Assembly: GCF_017589495.1 (NCBI RefSeq)
Contig: NC_063191.1
Coordinates: 116,001-180,000 of the forward strand
Direction of reading: 5' to 3'
DNA from: Alosa alosa
Taxonomy: Eukaryota > Chordata > Actinopteri > Clupeiformes > Clupeidae
Length of the DNA stretch: 64,000 nucleotides
The translations under genes and the position numbers were made by a program. Position 1 is the stretch's first letter. Every line of letters starts with the position of its first letter. Shown here one piece after another: positions 49,350 through 59,715 of this stretch. Below the pieces are notes generated by a model that ran no database searches, had not been told where the DNA came from, and saw nothing but the letters and a program-made list of their open reading frames with translations.

Positions 49350-49852
49350 TGTCGTGACTTTTATTGAAATATATCCTTTAGTTTATATATCTTTTATGTA
49401 GTATCTTTATTCTGTGTAATATCATTGTTTTGTGAAACTGAAGTCTGTAGTATGTTCAGTGTGGGAAAGGAAGACTAGTTTAAGTGAAAGAGCAGGCCTG
49501 GCAGAAAATGGCATAGATAAGGTTTGGTGCCAGGAAATGTAAGCAAAACCTAAAGAATGGCAAAACCTAAAGAATGTATGAATAACAGGATGAGAGGGCA
49601 AAGGTGAAGTATTACTTGGTCAGTTATCTGTAAACATAGCGTGTCTTGTCTGGGATGACTTGAAGGGGTATAAAGGCTGGACAACAGCCAGAGGATGTTA
49701 GCTTACGTTGCTCACTTAGCTCACTTTGCTTTCACTTACTTGCTTGCTTCACTAATGCTCCGGAGTGCATTAAAGCCATCATCTGCAGTATACATCCACA
49801 GTGTGCGGACTTCTTTTGATGTTATATTATTTATTTTGGATTTGACACCACA
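49350..49852 (+). repeat. 3' LTR of the endogenous retrovirus
   Basis: 503 bp, nearly identical to the 5' LTR apart from small indels, including a 17-bp tandem duplication GCAAAACCTAAAGAATG near 49540. Preceded by the polypurine tract at 49338-49349. Confidence 0.9.
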
Positions 49853-50040
49853 ATACATTAATGGCAGTATGTGTATTTAAAATGTGCAAAGAGTAGGCCT
49901 ATCTAATAGTTTCACTATGGATCACACATTACAGTGCTTCACATTGGGGGGATTAATTCAGTTTAGGGCGGAATAGGCCTACATTTTACAAATCGAAATC
50001 GCATTTTCCTTATACAGGCGATGAGAGAACAACACTTTAA

Positions 50041-50409
50041 AGGTGCCATGTGTAATGTCCGCCAAAAAATCAATTCATACTATTAATTCATGCATATTCC
50101 ATAAAAGATGGGGGCAGTATACCTCCAGAAAGTGAGTTGGTCTACCCTAGACTAACAACCAAGAAACGTGTATTGCAGTTTGGCTGGCGGTTATGTTGCC
50201 CGCATACCGCCTCCCATGGCCGAAACTGGTATTAAGACACCTGTCGGGCTGTGGCTAGTAATTTAGCATGCTAATTCAGGTTGATATCTCTGCAGCACTA
50301 TACCTTGTAATTTTTTTAATGACATCATCGCCCTTATTTCTTCTCATTCTTTTGATGCGGGTAGCTCATTTTTTGGATATTTTTACCTCAATTCTTACAC
50401 ATGGCACCT
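50041..50409. mobile_element. TTAA-flanked MITE (369 bp)
   Basis: Perfect 15-bp inverted termini AGGTGCCATGTGTAA / TTACACATGGCACCT, with TTAA on both sides (50037-50040, 50410-50413). No coding capacity. Confidence 0.82.
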
Positions 50410-50619
50410 TTAACATAGGCTAATATATGCTTACATGATTTTGGTTTCGATTTTCTAATTGGAGTAAATTTTTGTGACAACACGTCATGATTAATTTGAC
50501 AATGTTTTATCGTTGTTTTGGTATGAAGCATCTTTCACGTAATGAATGTGCACTCTAGAAAGTTAAAGTATCTTAGGCCTATATATAGACTAACATTACC
50601 AGTCAGCGCTGTAAAATGT

Positions 50620-50800
50620 GTGCAGGAATATCTCGCATAATGATGGCTAGAGTTGCGGAACTATCTCGCATTATGATGGATAGAGTTACGGGAATATCTC
50701 GCATTATGATGGCTAGAGTTGCAGGAATATCTCGCATTGTGATGGCTAGAGTTGCAGGACTAACTCGCTTTATGATGGCTAGAGTTGCGGGACTTGAATA
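50620..50800. repeat. 30-bp tandem repeat (ATCTCGCATTATGATGGCTA)
   Basis: Six units of GGAATATCTCGCATTATGAT plus GGCTAGAGTTGC. Short open frames on both strands are repeat artefacts. Confidence 0.92.
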
Positions 50801-50809
50801 AATCATGCG

Positions 50810-52330
50810 CTATACCCGCAATCCTGCGCTGAACTGTAGGCCCTGTAATCAGTAGGCCTTGGCTATATTTTACTTTGCTGTAGGCCTAGTTACCGTAGCT
50901 AGTTATCTGGCTGATGGGTTGACTGGTGTGCCCATAATAAACGTGCTGGGCTCAACCTGGACCGGAGTGGAGAAGTGGGGTGTTGGATCTGTTGATGTCG
51001 AGGTCGAGGAAGGTATTTTTTGCACTAAAATGCATGAAACATGCAAGTTCAAAATCCCGCTGGTAGCCACGTTAGGCTACATCTCCGTTTCATATTTGGC
51101 TACTAGCCTACAATAAATTAATTGAACGAACTCATCTGACAACAGGTAAATCTACTGATTCGGTCATTGAGACTCTATGAATACAGTAGTACAACAAACT
51201 TTCTGTCTTTCTGAAGTTTATTTTTGTATTCCGGGGTACAGTAGCCTAATTGCCTAATGTCTTGACAATAGTTTTTCTTACCGGTTTGCTGACTGCACTG
51301 CTCTGAACTTTCCTGCCAGTACTGGTTTATGACGTAAACTGCTACATCTCAACACGGCTCAAAACTCATTGTGGGTAATCAGATTATCTGTCAATATTGG
51401 GCTTTGAAAATAAGTGATATTTGCTCAGTAATAGTTCTGTAACAAACTGCAAAGTTGTCTCAGAATGGCTTTTATTGGTTACGCACCAAAACACACAAAC
51501 ACAGAATTCCAGGCCAGACCTGGCCCTTATGCTCCAGCACTAAACATCTATCTGAGGCTGTATCTAAAACACACACCAATCAACCCTAGTTATGAACACT
51601 GTAACCAGCTGCAAACATAACCACAACAGACAGGACATACAACGTTGTCAACCCACATGGTTTAGACAGTTTAGAACATGAACATTACACACACTGCACA
51701 GCATCATGGGAGCACAGTCATAACAGCTAGGCTCAGATCATTACAGTACATTTTGTTAGCCTGGGTGTTCCCATGCTGCCTTGCGCGCAATTTGATTCAC
51801 GCTGCTAAGGCAGCCTGGAGACCATGGAGCAAATTTTCGCCTGAGATAGGGAACCAATCACAGAACAGGGGGGAAAGCAAGACGATGATGAGCTATGCAC
51901 AGACGCATTTGATAGACATCCGTGGCACCCATTAAACGGATCTGGGCATTTTTTTCAAATACGAGAAAATGAACATTTGGTTCCCAGACCACGTCTCATT
52001 GAGAAGTGGTGGCGCTAGCCAAGCTAACATTTTGTAACATTTATAGTGAAACCGAGGGGAAGTTAAATTAGAAATTAGAATCGCTGGAAACTGAAAACAC
52101 ATACAAAAAAATAGATTCGGGGCTTTTTAAAAAAGATTTGGGGCTTGAGCCCCCGAAGCCACCCCCTCGCTCCGCCAATGGGCTACAGTCTGCCTGCCGT
52201 GACTCGTGGGAGATATCGCAGAATTTTGTTTGCAATAAATACAGCATAACTTTCATTCTTACTCATTAAAATGAGCATGACTAATTGTTACGATGTAGTG
52301 TAAATAAACCACTGTTGTCATACAGTTAAC
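50810..52330. other. Intergenic sequence, nothing recognised
   Basis: No conserved protein, paired element termini or arrays that I can support. GGGGCTTTTTAAAAAAGATT with GGGGCTTGAGCCCCCGAAGC near 52120-52160 hints at an unclassified repeat. Confidence 0.4.
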
Positions 52331-52344
52331 AGGCCTGCATTGTA

Positions 52345-52420
52345 GCACGGTGACCCTGGTTCGATTCCCGCCCCGTGGTCCTTTCCGGATCCCACCCCGA
52401 CTCTCTCTCCCATTCACTTG
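52345..52420 (+). other. Unclassified sequence heading SINE copy 2
   Basis: CCTGGTTCGATTCCCGCCCC resembles a tRNA T arm, as upstream of SINE copy 1. The rest of a tRNA is not visible. Confidence 0.4.
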
Positions 52421-52708
52421 GGTAGCCGTGGCCCACTGGTTAGCACTCCGGACCTATAACCGGAGGGTTGCCGGTTCAAGCCCCGACCAGTAGGCACGGC
52501 TGAAGTGCCCTTGAGCAAGGCACCTAACCCCTCACTGCTCCCTGAGCGCCGCTGTTGTTGCAGGCAGCTCACTGCACCGGGATTAGTGGGTCCCCTACCT
52601 CACTGTGTGTTCACTATGTGCTGAGTGTGTTTCACGGATTGGGATAAATGCAGAGACCAGAATTTCTCTCACAGGATCAAGAGAGTATATATACTTATAC
52701 TTATACTT
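52421..52708 (+). mobile_element. tRNA-derived SINE, copy 2
   Basis: Same head (GGTAGCCGTGGCCCACTGGT), box-B-like GGTTCAAGCCC, body and tail (TTCACTATGTGCTGAGTGTG, GATAAATGCAGAGACCAGAA) as copy 1 at 18529-18812. Ends in a TATACTTATACTTATACTT tail. Confidence 0.87.
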
Positions 52709-52779
52709 CCTGTCCTGTCATTCTCCACTATCCTATCCGCAATAAAGGCATAAAAGCCCAAAATATATTTATACTTTAA

Positions 52780-52935
52780 GAAGGTATCCCTTCGATTTCT
52801 GCTCATTTTCGCATATTCCAACATAAGGAAGCAGCATGAGAAACCTGTCAAAATCGTCATGAGGAGGTTCCTCCCAAAAGGCCCTATCGCGTCATGAGGG
52901 CGGGTTTCAGCTCGTGCAGATCGTGGAAGGCAACT
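52780..52935. repeat. Dispersed repeat, inverted relative to 56515-56665
   Basis: AAGAAGGTATCCCTTCGATT, CCAACATAAGGAAGCAGCAT and GAAACCTGTCAAAATCGTCA are the reverse complement of segments at 56570-56665. Confidence 0.75.
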
Positions 52936-52954
52936 GCAAGATCTGCCTGCAGGC

Positions 52955-53210
52955 TAAGACTCCCGCGATATTTTAAGGTCATGTGACATGGTGTCACGGT
53001 GGTACGTCCCTCCCTGACAGAAGTCGGACAGGATTTCTAACCAGTCAGCATTGCGTCCATCCCAGTATGCATTGTGTTCAACCCAGCATGCATCACAACA
53101 AGTCAGATCTGAGCAGATCTGCATCAAGTCAAACAAGCCCACTAAGTTCATGCAGCACTGTCACCATGTCACATGACCTTAAAGTATCACGGGAGCCTGT
53201 GTGGTCATTA
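52955..53210. mobile_element. MITE with about 40-bp inverted termini
   Basis: GACTCCCGCGATATTTTAAG, GTCATGTGACATGGTG (52960-52998) is inverted at 53152-53200 (CACCATGTCACATGACCTTA, AAGTATCACGGGAGCC). A half-element-like copy is at 40022-40090. Confidence 0.75.
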
Positions 53211-53264
53211 GGTTCTTGTTGTCCTCCATAGACCATCTTCATGCCCATATCAGCGAGCAAAAAC

Positions 53265-53963
53265 TGTGTGCTCATTCTGTGCTTCACCTCACTGTGTGCT
53301 CATCGTGTGCTTCATCTCATTGTGTGCTCACTGTGTGCTTCAACTCACTGTACCTCTCACCTCACGTGTGTTCACTTTACCACACTGTGTGCTCACTGTG
53401 TTTCATTGTGTGCTTGCTTCAACTCACTGTGTGTATTTCATCACTGTGGTGCTTTACCTCACTGTGTGCTCATTGTGTGTTTCACCTCACTGTGTGTTCA
53501 CTGTGTGTTCACATTGTGCTCATTGTGCTTCAACTCACTGTGTGCTCATCGTGTGCTTCACCTCACACCTGTGTGTTTCACCTCACTGTGTGTTCACTGT
53601 GCTTCACCTCACTGTGTGCTCATTGTGTGTTCCTTCTTTGTGTGCTCATTGTGTATTGTGTGTTTTTCACTGTGTGTTCACTGTGTGTTCACTGTGTGCT
53701 CATTGTGTGTTTCACCTCACTGTGTGCTCATTGTGTGCCGTGTTTCACCTCACCGTGTGCTCATTGTGTGTTTCACCTCACTGTGTGCTCATTGTGTGCT
53801 TCACCTCACTGTGTGCTCATTGTGTGCTTCACCTCACTGTGTTTCACCTCACTGTGTGCTCATCGTGTGCTTTACCACACTGTGTGCTCATTGTGTGCTT
53901 CAACTCACTGTGTGCTCATCGTGTGCTTTACCTCACTGTGTGCTCATTGTGTGTTTCACCTCA
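53265..53963 (+). repeat. SINE-tail-derived satellite, left part
   Basis: Dozens of units of TGTGTGCTCATTGTGTGCTT with CACCTCAC. The unit matches the SINE tail (GTGTGCTTCACCTCACTGTG, TGTTCACTGTGTGCTGAG). All three plus frames are open because of the repeat; no protein is implied. Confidence 0.93.
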
Positions 53964-53971
53964 CTGTGTGT

Positions 53972-55454
53972 TAGTGTTAATTTCGTCAGACGAGACGAGA
54001 GGAAATATGTTCGTCAACAACCTTTTTTTTCATGACTAAGACGAGACGATGACGAGATGGCAGTAATGTCCTGAAACACTGACTAAGACTATCTTAAGAT
54101 GAATTATTGTTGACGAAAAAAGACGAGACTAAAATGTTTTGCATGAAATAAGAACTAAGATAAAATCTCTTCATTTTCGTCTACAAAATGAGAAGACAGA
54201 ATATCTAGCTGTTACGTTTTCAAAATATTCCGAATGAGTTCATACGCAACAGCTTTCCTGTAGGCTAGTCTACGTGCTGTTGCTGCAACCCTTTGGCTGC
54301 AACACGAAACTACATGGAACAAGAACACTGGAGATTTCTGCCAGAGTTAGCCAACTAACTACCTAAGCTTTATGCCACAATGCTACATACCCAGAAGTTG
54401 AAGCTTCTCTCACAAATTAACATCCACCAGAATGTCCATACGAAAATGTTCATCATGTAATGTCAACTATTTAACCAGTTAGACTGATGATGCAAAGTTT
54501 GCTAGCAAGTAAGCTAATATGGAAAGTTCGCTAGCAAGTTAGCTATGGCTAAGATGGAGAGTCTGTTTGGGGAATGTGTTGTGTTTGGGCGCATATCGCC
54601 ACCTAGCGAGGCGGAGTAAAACATTAATACTTTGGTTCACGACAGTGTTTCTCAAACTTTTTCAGTTTCAGGACCACTTAACTAACCCTAGCTAAAAAAA
54701 AAAAAAAAGATTAGACCTACTTCAAAAGTAGCCTATAATTAGTCTACACTATAGGCCTACTCACTGAACCACCTTGCTTATTGTCTTTGCACTTTGCTTA
54801 TTGTGTGGATTCATACTGTATGATTTAAACTGGCATATCTTACATAGACAGTGTTGCAGAACTGTTTTTACATACAAGTTGGTTCAATATTGCAAACAAC
54901 TCATCTATATTATATTTTACCACGTCTGCTCATGGACCACTTGGGATAGCTTATGGACCACCAGTGATTCCCCGGACCACACTTTGAGAAACACTGGTCT
55001 ACAGATAATATGACAGTGGTCCAGTCAAATCTTTTACTGTCTATGGTCAAATCCCAGCCGAGCTATAACTGTAGCTCGACTTACCTGTGCATGTAAACAT
55101 ACTGACTGACAAAAAAATCTGAATGAGTAATTATAACAGACGAGTAGCCCTGTGGACACACAATATTGTTGGAAAATTGAGATGTGTGAAACACTATTTG
55201 ACTCAAATGGTAATCAGAAATAATTTGTTATAAAAAAAAGACTAAAATGTGTTGACTAAAACTGACTAAGACTAAGATACCTTTAGTTTTCTTTTGACTA
55301 AAACTAGACTAAAATGACGAGACTTTTAGTCGACTAAAACTTGACTAACAAAAATGATATTTGAATGACTAAATATGACAAAGACTAAAAAGGACATTTC
55401 GTCACAAGACTAAGACTAAGACTAAATTAAAAATAGGTGACAAAATTAACACTA
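53972..55454. mobile_element. Non-autonomous hAT (1483 bp) splitting the satellite
   Basis: Ends TAGTGTTAATTTCGTC and GACAAAATTAACACTA are inverted. Exact 8-bp duplication CTGTGTGT at 53964-53971 and 55455-55462. Rich in GACTAAGACTAAGAC strings near both ends. Carries a nested hAT MITE at 54643-54996. Confidence 0.9.
54643..54996. mobile_element. Small hAT MITE nested in the element above
   Basis: CAGTGTTTCTCAAACTTTTT and CACACTTTGAGAAACACTG are inverted termini. Same family, opposite orientation, as 14541-14898 (shared GGACCAC and ATTGCAAAC parts). The flanking 8-mers (GTTCACGA, GTCTACAG) match only partly. Confidence 0.82.
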
Positions 55455-56110
55455 CTGTGTGTTCACTGTGCTTCACCTCATTGTGTGCTCATTGTGTGCT
55501 CATTGTGTATTTCACCTCACTGTGTGTTCACTGTGTGCTTCACCTCACTGTGTGCTCATTGTGTGTTTCACCTCACTGTGTGTTCACTGTGCTTCACCTC
55601 ACAGTGTGCTCACTGTGTGCTTCACCTCACTGTGTGCTCATTGTGTGCTCATTGTGTGTTTCACTCTCACTGTGTGCTCATTGTGTGCTTCAACTCACTG
55701 TGTGCTCATCGTGTGCTTTACCTCACTGTGTGCTCATTGTGTTTCACCTCACTGTGTGCTCATTGTGTGTTTCACCTCACTGTGTGCTCATTGTGTGCTT
55801 CACCTCACTGTGTTTCACCTCACTGTGTGTTCACTGTGCTTCACCTCACTGTGTGCTCATTGTGTGTTTCACCTCACTGTGTGTTCACTGTGTGCTCATT
55901 GTGTGTTTCACCTCACTGTGTGCTCATTGTGTGCTTCACCTCACTGTGTTTCACCTCACTGTGTGTTCACTGTGCTTCACCTCACAGTGTGCTCATTGTG
56001 TGCTTCACCTCACTGTGTGCTCATTGTGTGCTTCACCTCACTGTGTGTTCACTGTGTTTCAATAATTAAGGGATGGGATAAATGCAGAGACCAAATTCCT
56101 TGTATACGCA
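55455..56110 (+). repeat. SINE-tail-derived satellite, right part
   Basis: Continues the array at 53265-53963 and ends in the SINE 3' sequence GATAAATGCAGAGACCAAAT (56076-56095), which shows its origin. Confidence 0.92.
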
Positions 56111-56242
56111 AGTATACTTGGCCTACAAACCTGATTTGCATTTACATAAGGAGATCCGGTCTCTTCAGATTTTACCTATGGGAAAATAACATGGGGATTT
56201 GGAATGATCACACCTGTTAAACTCTCTGGGACGACGTAATCG

Positions 56243-56499
56243 GAAATGAAAACGTTTTGCTCTACACACTTTTGTCCTCTGCCTTCGAGTGGATACTGTG
56301 ATCTCCGGTATGTTAAAGCAGGACACTTTGATTTTTGCTACCACAGAGCTAACTTGCGATGCAACTTGTCATTAAGTTAGTTAGCAAGTTAGCTCTGGGG
56401 TAGCAAAAATCTAAGTTTGCCATCTTAACGTACCGGAGATCAAAGTACCCACTTGAAGGCAGGGGACAAAAGTGTGTTCAGGAAAACGTCTGCATTTCA
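56243..56499. repeat. Fold-back palindrome with about 115-bp arms
   Basis: Left arm 56243-56357 and right arm 56384-56499 are inverted copies (ACACACTTTTGTCC against GGACAAAAGTGTGT; GATCTCCGGTA against TACCGGAGATC; AGCTAACTTGC against GCAAGTTAGCT), with a loop of about 26 bases. Probably a fold-back MITE. Confidence 0.88.
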
Positions 56500-56514
56500 G
56501 AACTTCAGAGGTCT

Positions 56515-57066
56515 ATCGACTGCAGCAGCTAGACCCCACCCTCATGACGTCATTTTAAAGACGTGATAGGTCCGTTTGGAAGGAATCTCTCCATGACGAT
56601 TATGACAGGTTTCTTCTGCTTCCTTATGTTGGAATTCAGAAATCGAAGGGATACCTTCTTATGTGTGATTTCTGCAACAATGGTAGGCTACACTACAAAA
56701 AATTAAATCTAACCAGGTCTTCTTAATCTCATATTAAGATAAAAAAATCTATTTGGTGAGGTCTTTAGTATAAAGAGGCTTATCTAGCCCTCTCTCGAAA
56801 GATCATTCTGACTTAATTTAAGAAGACTTTGACTTATTTTAAAGAGTCAAATTTGCTTGTTTTTAGGACAAATTTATTTAACACATTGGCAGACAAATTT
56901 GCTTGTTTTCAGGATAAGATGTCTTAAAAGATGTCACACTCTTCTTAAATGAAGTCAAATGATTTTACGAGAAAGCTCTAGTACTGAAAACATTAACAAA
57001 CTAAATTTTTTGACACTTGGTTAGATTTTATTAGACAGGCCGTTTTTGCAGTCAGAAAACACTTAA
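56515..57066. other. Dispersed repeats, unclassified
   Basis: 56570-56665 matches 52780-52930 inverted. 56695-57055 is a MITE-like unit (ACTACAAAAA at the left, TTTTTGCAGT at the right) with GTCAAATGATTTTACGAGAA shared with 33941-33960. Confidence 0.6.
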
Positions 57067-57407
57067 CACGTTGAGTGTCAAAAAACGCAATGTTGCTGGT
57101 GTCTAACACACCTTATGTGCGATTTTGGGAACTCTATCATGAATAGAACCGAAATAGATGACAAACCCATGAATACGCACAATCTGGACATTTTATCATA
57201 ACTCGGCTTTTGATGGTTGCTGCTTTGGGTCGAATCAGTGACGCATGCACGAAGGTCAAAACTTTAAACGACTCAACTTTCAAACGATATGTCCATAGCT
57301 ATAACATAGAATAAGCTGTGGCTCTACAAAAATCGTCAACAATGATCTAGAATAGATTTCTGGCACTCTGGGCCAAAGCTTCCGAAAACAGCGTGGCATT
57401 AAAAGTG
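57067..57407. mobile_element. TTAA-flanked element A (341 bp)
   Basis: TTAA at 57063-57066 and 57408-57411. Ends CACGTTGAGTGTCAAAAA and GCGTGGCATTAAAAGTG are imperfect inverted repeats. A related element in opposite orientation is at 57858-58452. Confidence 0.72.
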
Positions 57408-57857
57408 TTAATATTGAATTTATTTTTTACAATTCAGGCCTGTTAAATGTATGACAACAATGGTTTATTTAAACCACATCATAGCAATTTGTTTAGTCAT
57501 TCATCATGCTCATTTAAATGAATAAGAGCGCACACAATTCCGCAAAATCTCCCGTGAGTCACGTCAGGTCGACTGCAATTGGTACTGATTGTTCGGGGCA
57601 GTCTGCCGTCCTCTCTAGCTCTTCCCAACTAAAAGTTCACGTAGTCTTTTTATGACCCCACGGAAACCCTGGTGAATGCTTTTTTCATCCTGATATGGAT
57701 TGCCATGGTTCACTCGCTGAACTGCAAATAGCAGAAGGATTAAAAGAAGAATCTAAAAGCAATTCTCAAAGCAAAAACGAGACTATACAAATAAACTGAC
57801 ATAAACAGTCACCCTGGATGGTTTCAGCTCAGACCTTCAGCTGGCCAGTGCTCTTAA
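57408..57857. other. Spacer between the two TTAA elements
   Basis: No gene. 57540-57640 contains TCCCGTGAGTCACGTCAGGT, short and unclassified. Confidence 0.4.
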
Positions 57858-58452
57858 CTCATTGAATGCCAAGCTGTTTTCGGAAGCTTTGTCCTAGAGT
57901 GCCAGCAATCTAGACCATTGATGATTATTTTTGTACAGCCACAGCATTTTCTGTGTTATAGCTATGAACACATACAATGGCCCGTTTGAAAGGTGAGACT
58001 TTAAGCTCTCAGTGGGTGCAAACCGTGTATTTCTACACGATTCTGTTCCTGAGAAATCACAAGCTAAACAGTGGCTAGTTTTCATCAAAATCGCTGTTTT
58101 TTTTCTAGAAATGGAGATATAACGTCTTTCATGAAATATGAAGTGTTGCCTGTAAAGGAAGGGGAGCTGACCTAGCGAGACCTGGCGACACTGCAACCTA
58201 GTGATAGACCCACGAAAATGGCCTGGTTTTGAGCTGACGTGCATGCGTCACTGATTCGACCCAAAGTGGCAACCGAGTTATGATAAAATGTCCAGATTGT
58301 GCATTTTCATGAGTTTTCGATGGTCATATATTTCATTTCCATTCATCACAGAGTTTCCAAAATCACATATAAGGTGTGTTAGAGTGTCTAGTTTCGTAAT
58401 TTAGGCTAAAAACTTAATATTACGTTTTTGGCACTCAACGGCACTCAATGAG
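57858..58452. mobile_element. TTAA-flanked element B (595 bp)
   Basis: TTAA at 57854-57857 and 58453-58456. Ends CTCATTGAATGCCAAGC and GGCACTCAATGAG are inverted. Internal TTTTCGGAAGCTTTG and TGGCACTC parts match element A in reverse, giving a divergent pair. Confidence 0.8.
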
Positions 58453-58559
58453 TTAACCAATTCTACAATCGTTTTAATACGTTCCATTTGAGCAATGAGA
58501 TCTACAATTTGAGTGACCTCAAAGAGAGAAAAAGAAGGGCACCAAGCCCTCCTCTCCGT

Positions 58560-59650
58560 AAGAGTTAACAAAATCCATCTGTGGGCGCATCCTCAAAACC
58601 TGGGCAAAGCAGATGAGTCCTCTGTTCCATTACTTTGTTAACACCTTAGAGGCACCTGAGGCCTGGAAGGATGCTGTGGTTGTCCCCGTTCCCAAATCCA
58701 ACTTCCCCAAACCCCTCAAGGATGCTGTGGTTGTCCCCGTTCCCAAATCCAACTCCCCCAAAACCCCTCAATGATTTTAGACCAGTGGCACTCACATCAA
58801 TTCTATTGAAAGCATTTAAAAAATGGGTGAGGTCTGAAATATGAAGGAAAATGAAGGCGTTCACTTGACCCTCTGCAGTTTGCTTATAGACCCCGTATAG
58901 GGGGGTGGAAGATGCCGCAGTCACTTTACTTAATTTACTTTTTAAGCATTTGGATAACAGTGGCTCCCATGCCAGACTTTTATTTGTTGACTTTTCCTCT
59001 GCTTTTAATACAATCCAACCCCATATTTTAACCACAAGGCTGCTAGAAGAGTTTGAGCTGAGCAATAATCTGGTAGGCTGGATCCTTAACTTTTTAACAA
59101 ACAGGATGCAAAGAGTGAGAGTGAATGGCAGTCTCTCTGACAAAGTCTGCTCATCAACCGGCTCCCCACAAGGATGCGTACTCTCACCTCTTCTTTACAT
59201 CCTGTACACAAATATGTGCAATAATTAAATACGCAGTTGACTCAGCAATTGTTCGCCTGCTCCAAGACAGTGAAACAGGTCATGGTCCAAATATGTGCCA
59301 GAGCAGGTGGGACTACAGGACCATAATTAAATACGCAGATGACTCGGTAATTGTTCGCCTGCTCCAAGACGGTGGAACAGGTCATGGTCCAGTCATCAAT
59401 GCCTTGACTGAATGGCGTGAGGCGTGTAGCCAACACAAAGGACACAAGAAATCACATCAATCACAGGTCAAACTGTTCAATGTGTGCAATCTTATAAATA
59501 CCTGGGGACAATAATAGACTCAACACTCACATTTGAAACTAACTGTGAAGCTGTGTGTAAAAAAAGGCATCAGTGCTTCTGTTTAAGGAAAGTGAGTCGC
59601 TTCCACATTGACAAATCCATCATGACCTTCTTTTACCACGCTTTTATTGA
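58560..59650 (+). mobile_element. LINE reverse-transcriptase fragment (L2/CR1-like)
   Basis: Begins near PEAWKDAVVVPVPKSN, with GGATGCTGTGGTTGTCCCCG duplicated at 58670 and 58720. Then LLFVDFSSAFNTIQPHILTT, SPQGCVLSPLLYILYTN and KYADDSVIVRLLQDGGTGHG; the YADD region is itself duplicated (59223 and 59325). It continues to RKVSRFHIDKSIMTFFYHAF near 59640 and breaks. A C-terminal piece resumes at about 62825-62960. Confidence 0.85.
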
Positions 59651-59715
59651 ATCAGTTTAAATCCATCATGACCCTCTTTTACCTTTTACCACGCTTTTAT
59701 TGAATCAGTTTAAAT

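Larger units (their letters stand above)
40563..49852 (+). mobile_element. Endogenous retrovirus, full length but decayed (9.3 kb)
   Basis: Two LTRs (40563-41056 and 49350-49852) with ATAC on both outer sides (40559-40562, 49853-49856), the 4-bp duplication typical of gamma/epsilon-type retroviruses. A TGG-initiated primer-binding-site candidate lies just inside the 5' LTR near 41061. The purine tract AAAGGGGGGATA precedes the 3' LTR. Internal coding is broken by many stops: an aspartic-protease motif (LDTGA) at 42192-42206, and envelope transmembrane-subunit traces at about 47876-48343 ending in a hydrophobic membrane segment. Gag and polymerase are too decayed for me to delimit. Not functional. 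Confidence 0.85.

Noticed and set aside
50616..50801. Short repeat protein frames (ISRIMMARVAG)
   Set aside because: 30-bp tandem repeat open on both strands, no support as a gene.
53201..56220. Three overlapping plus-strand open frames of SLCAHCVFHLTV type
   Set aside because: All three frames are open because the SINE-tail satellite unit has no stops; not a protein.
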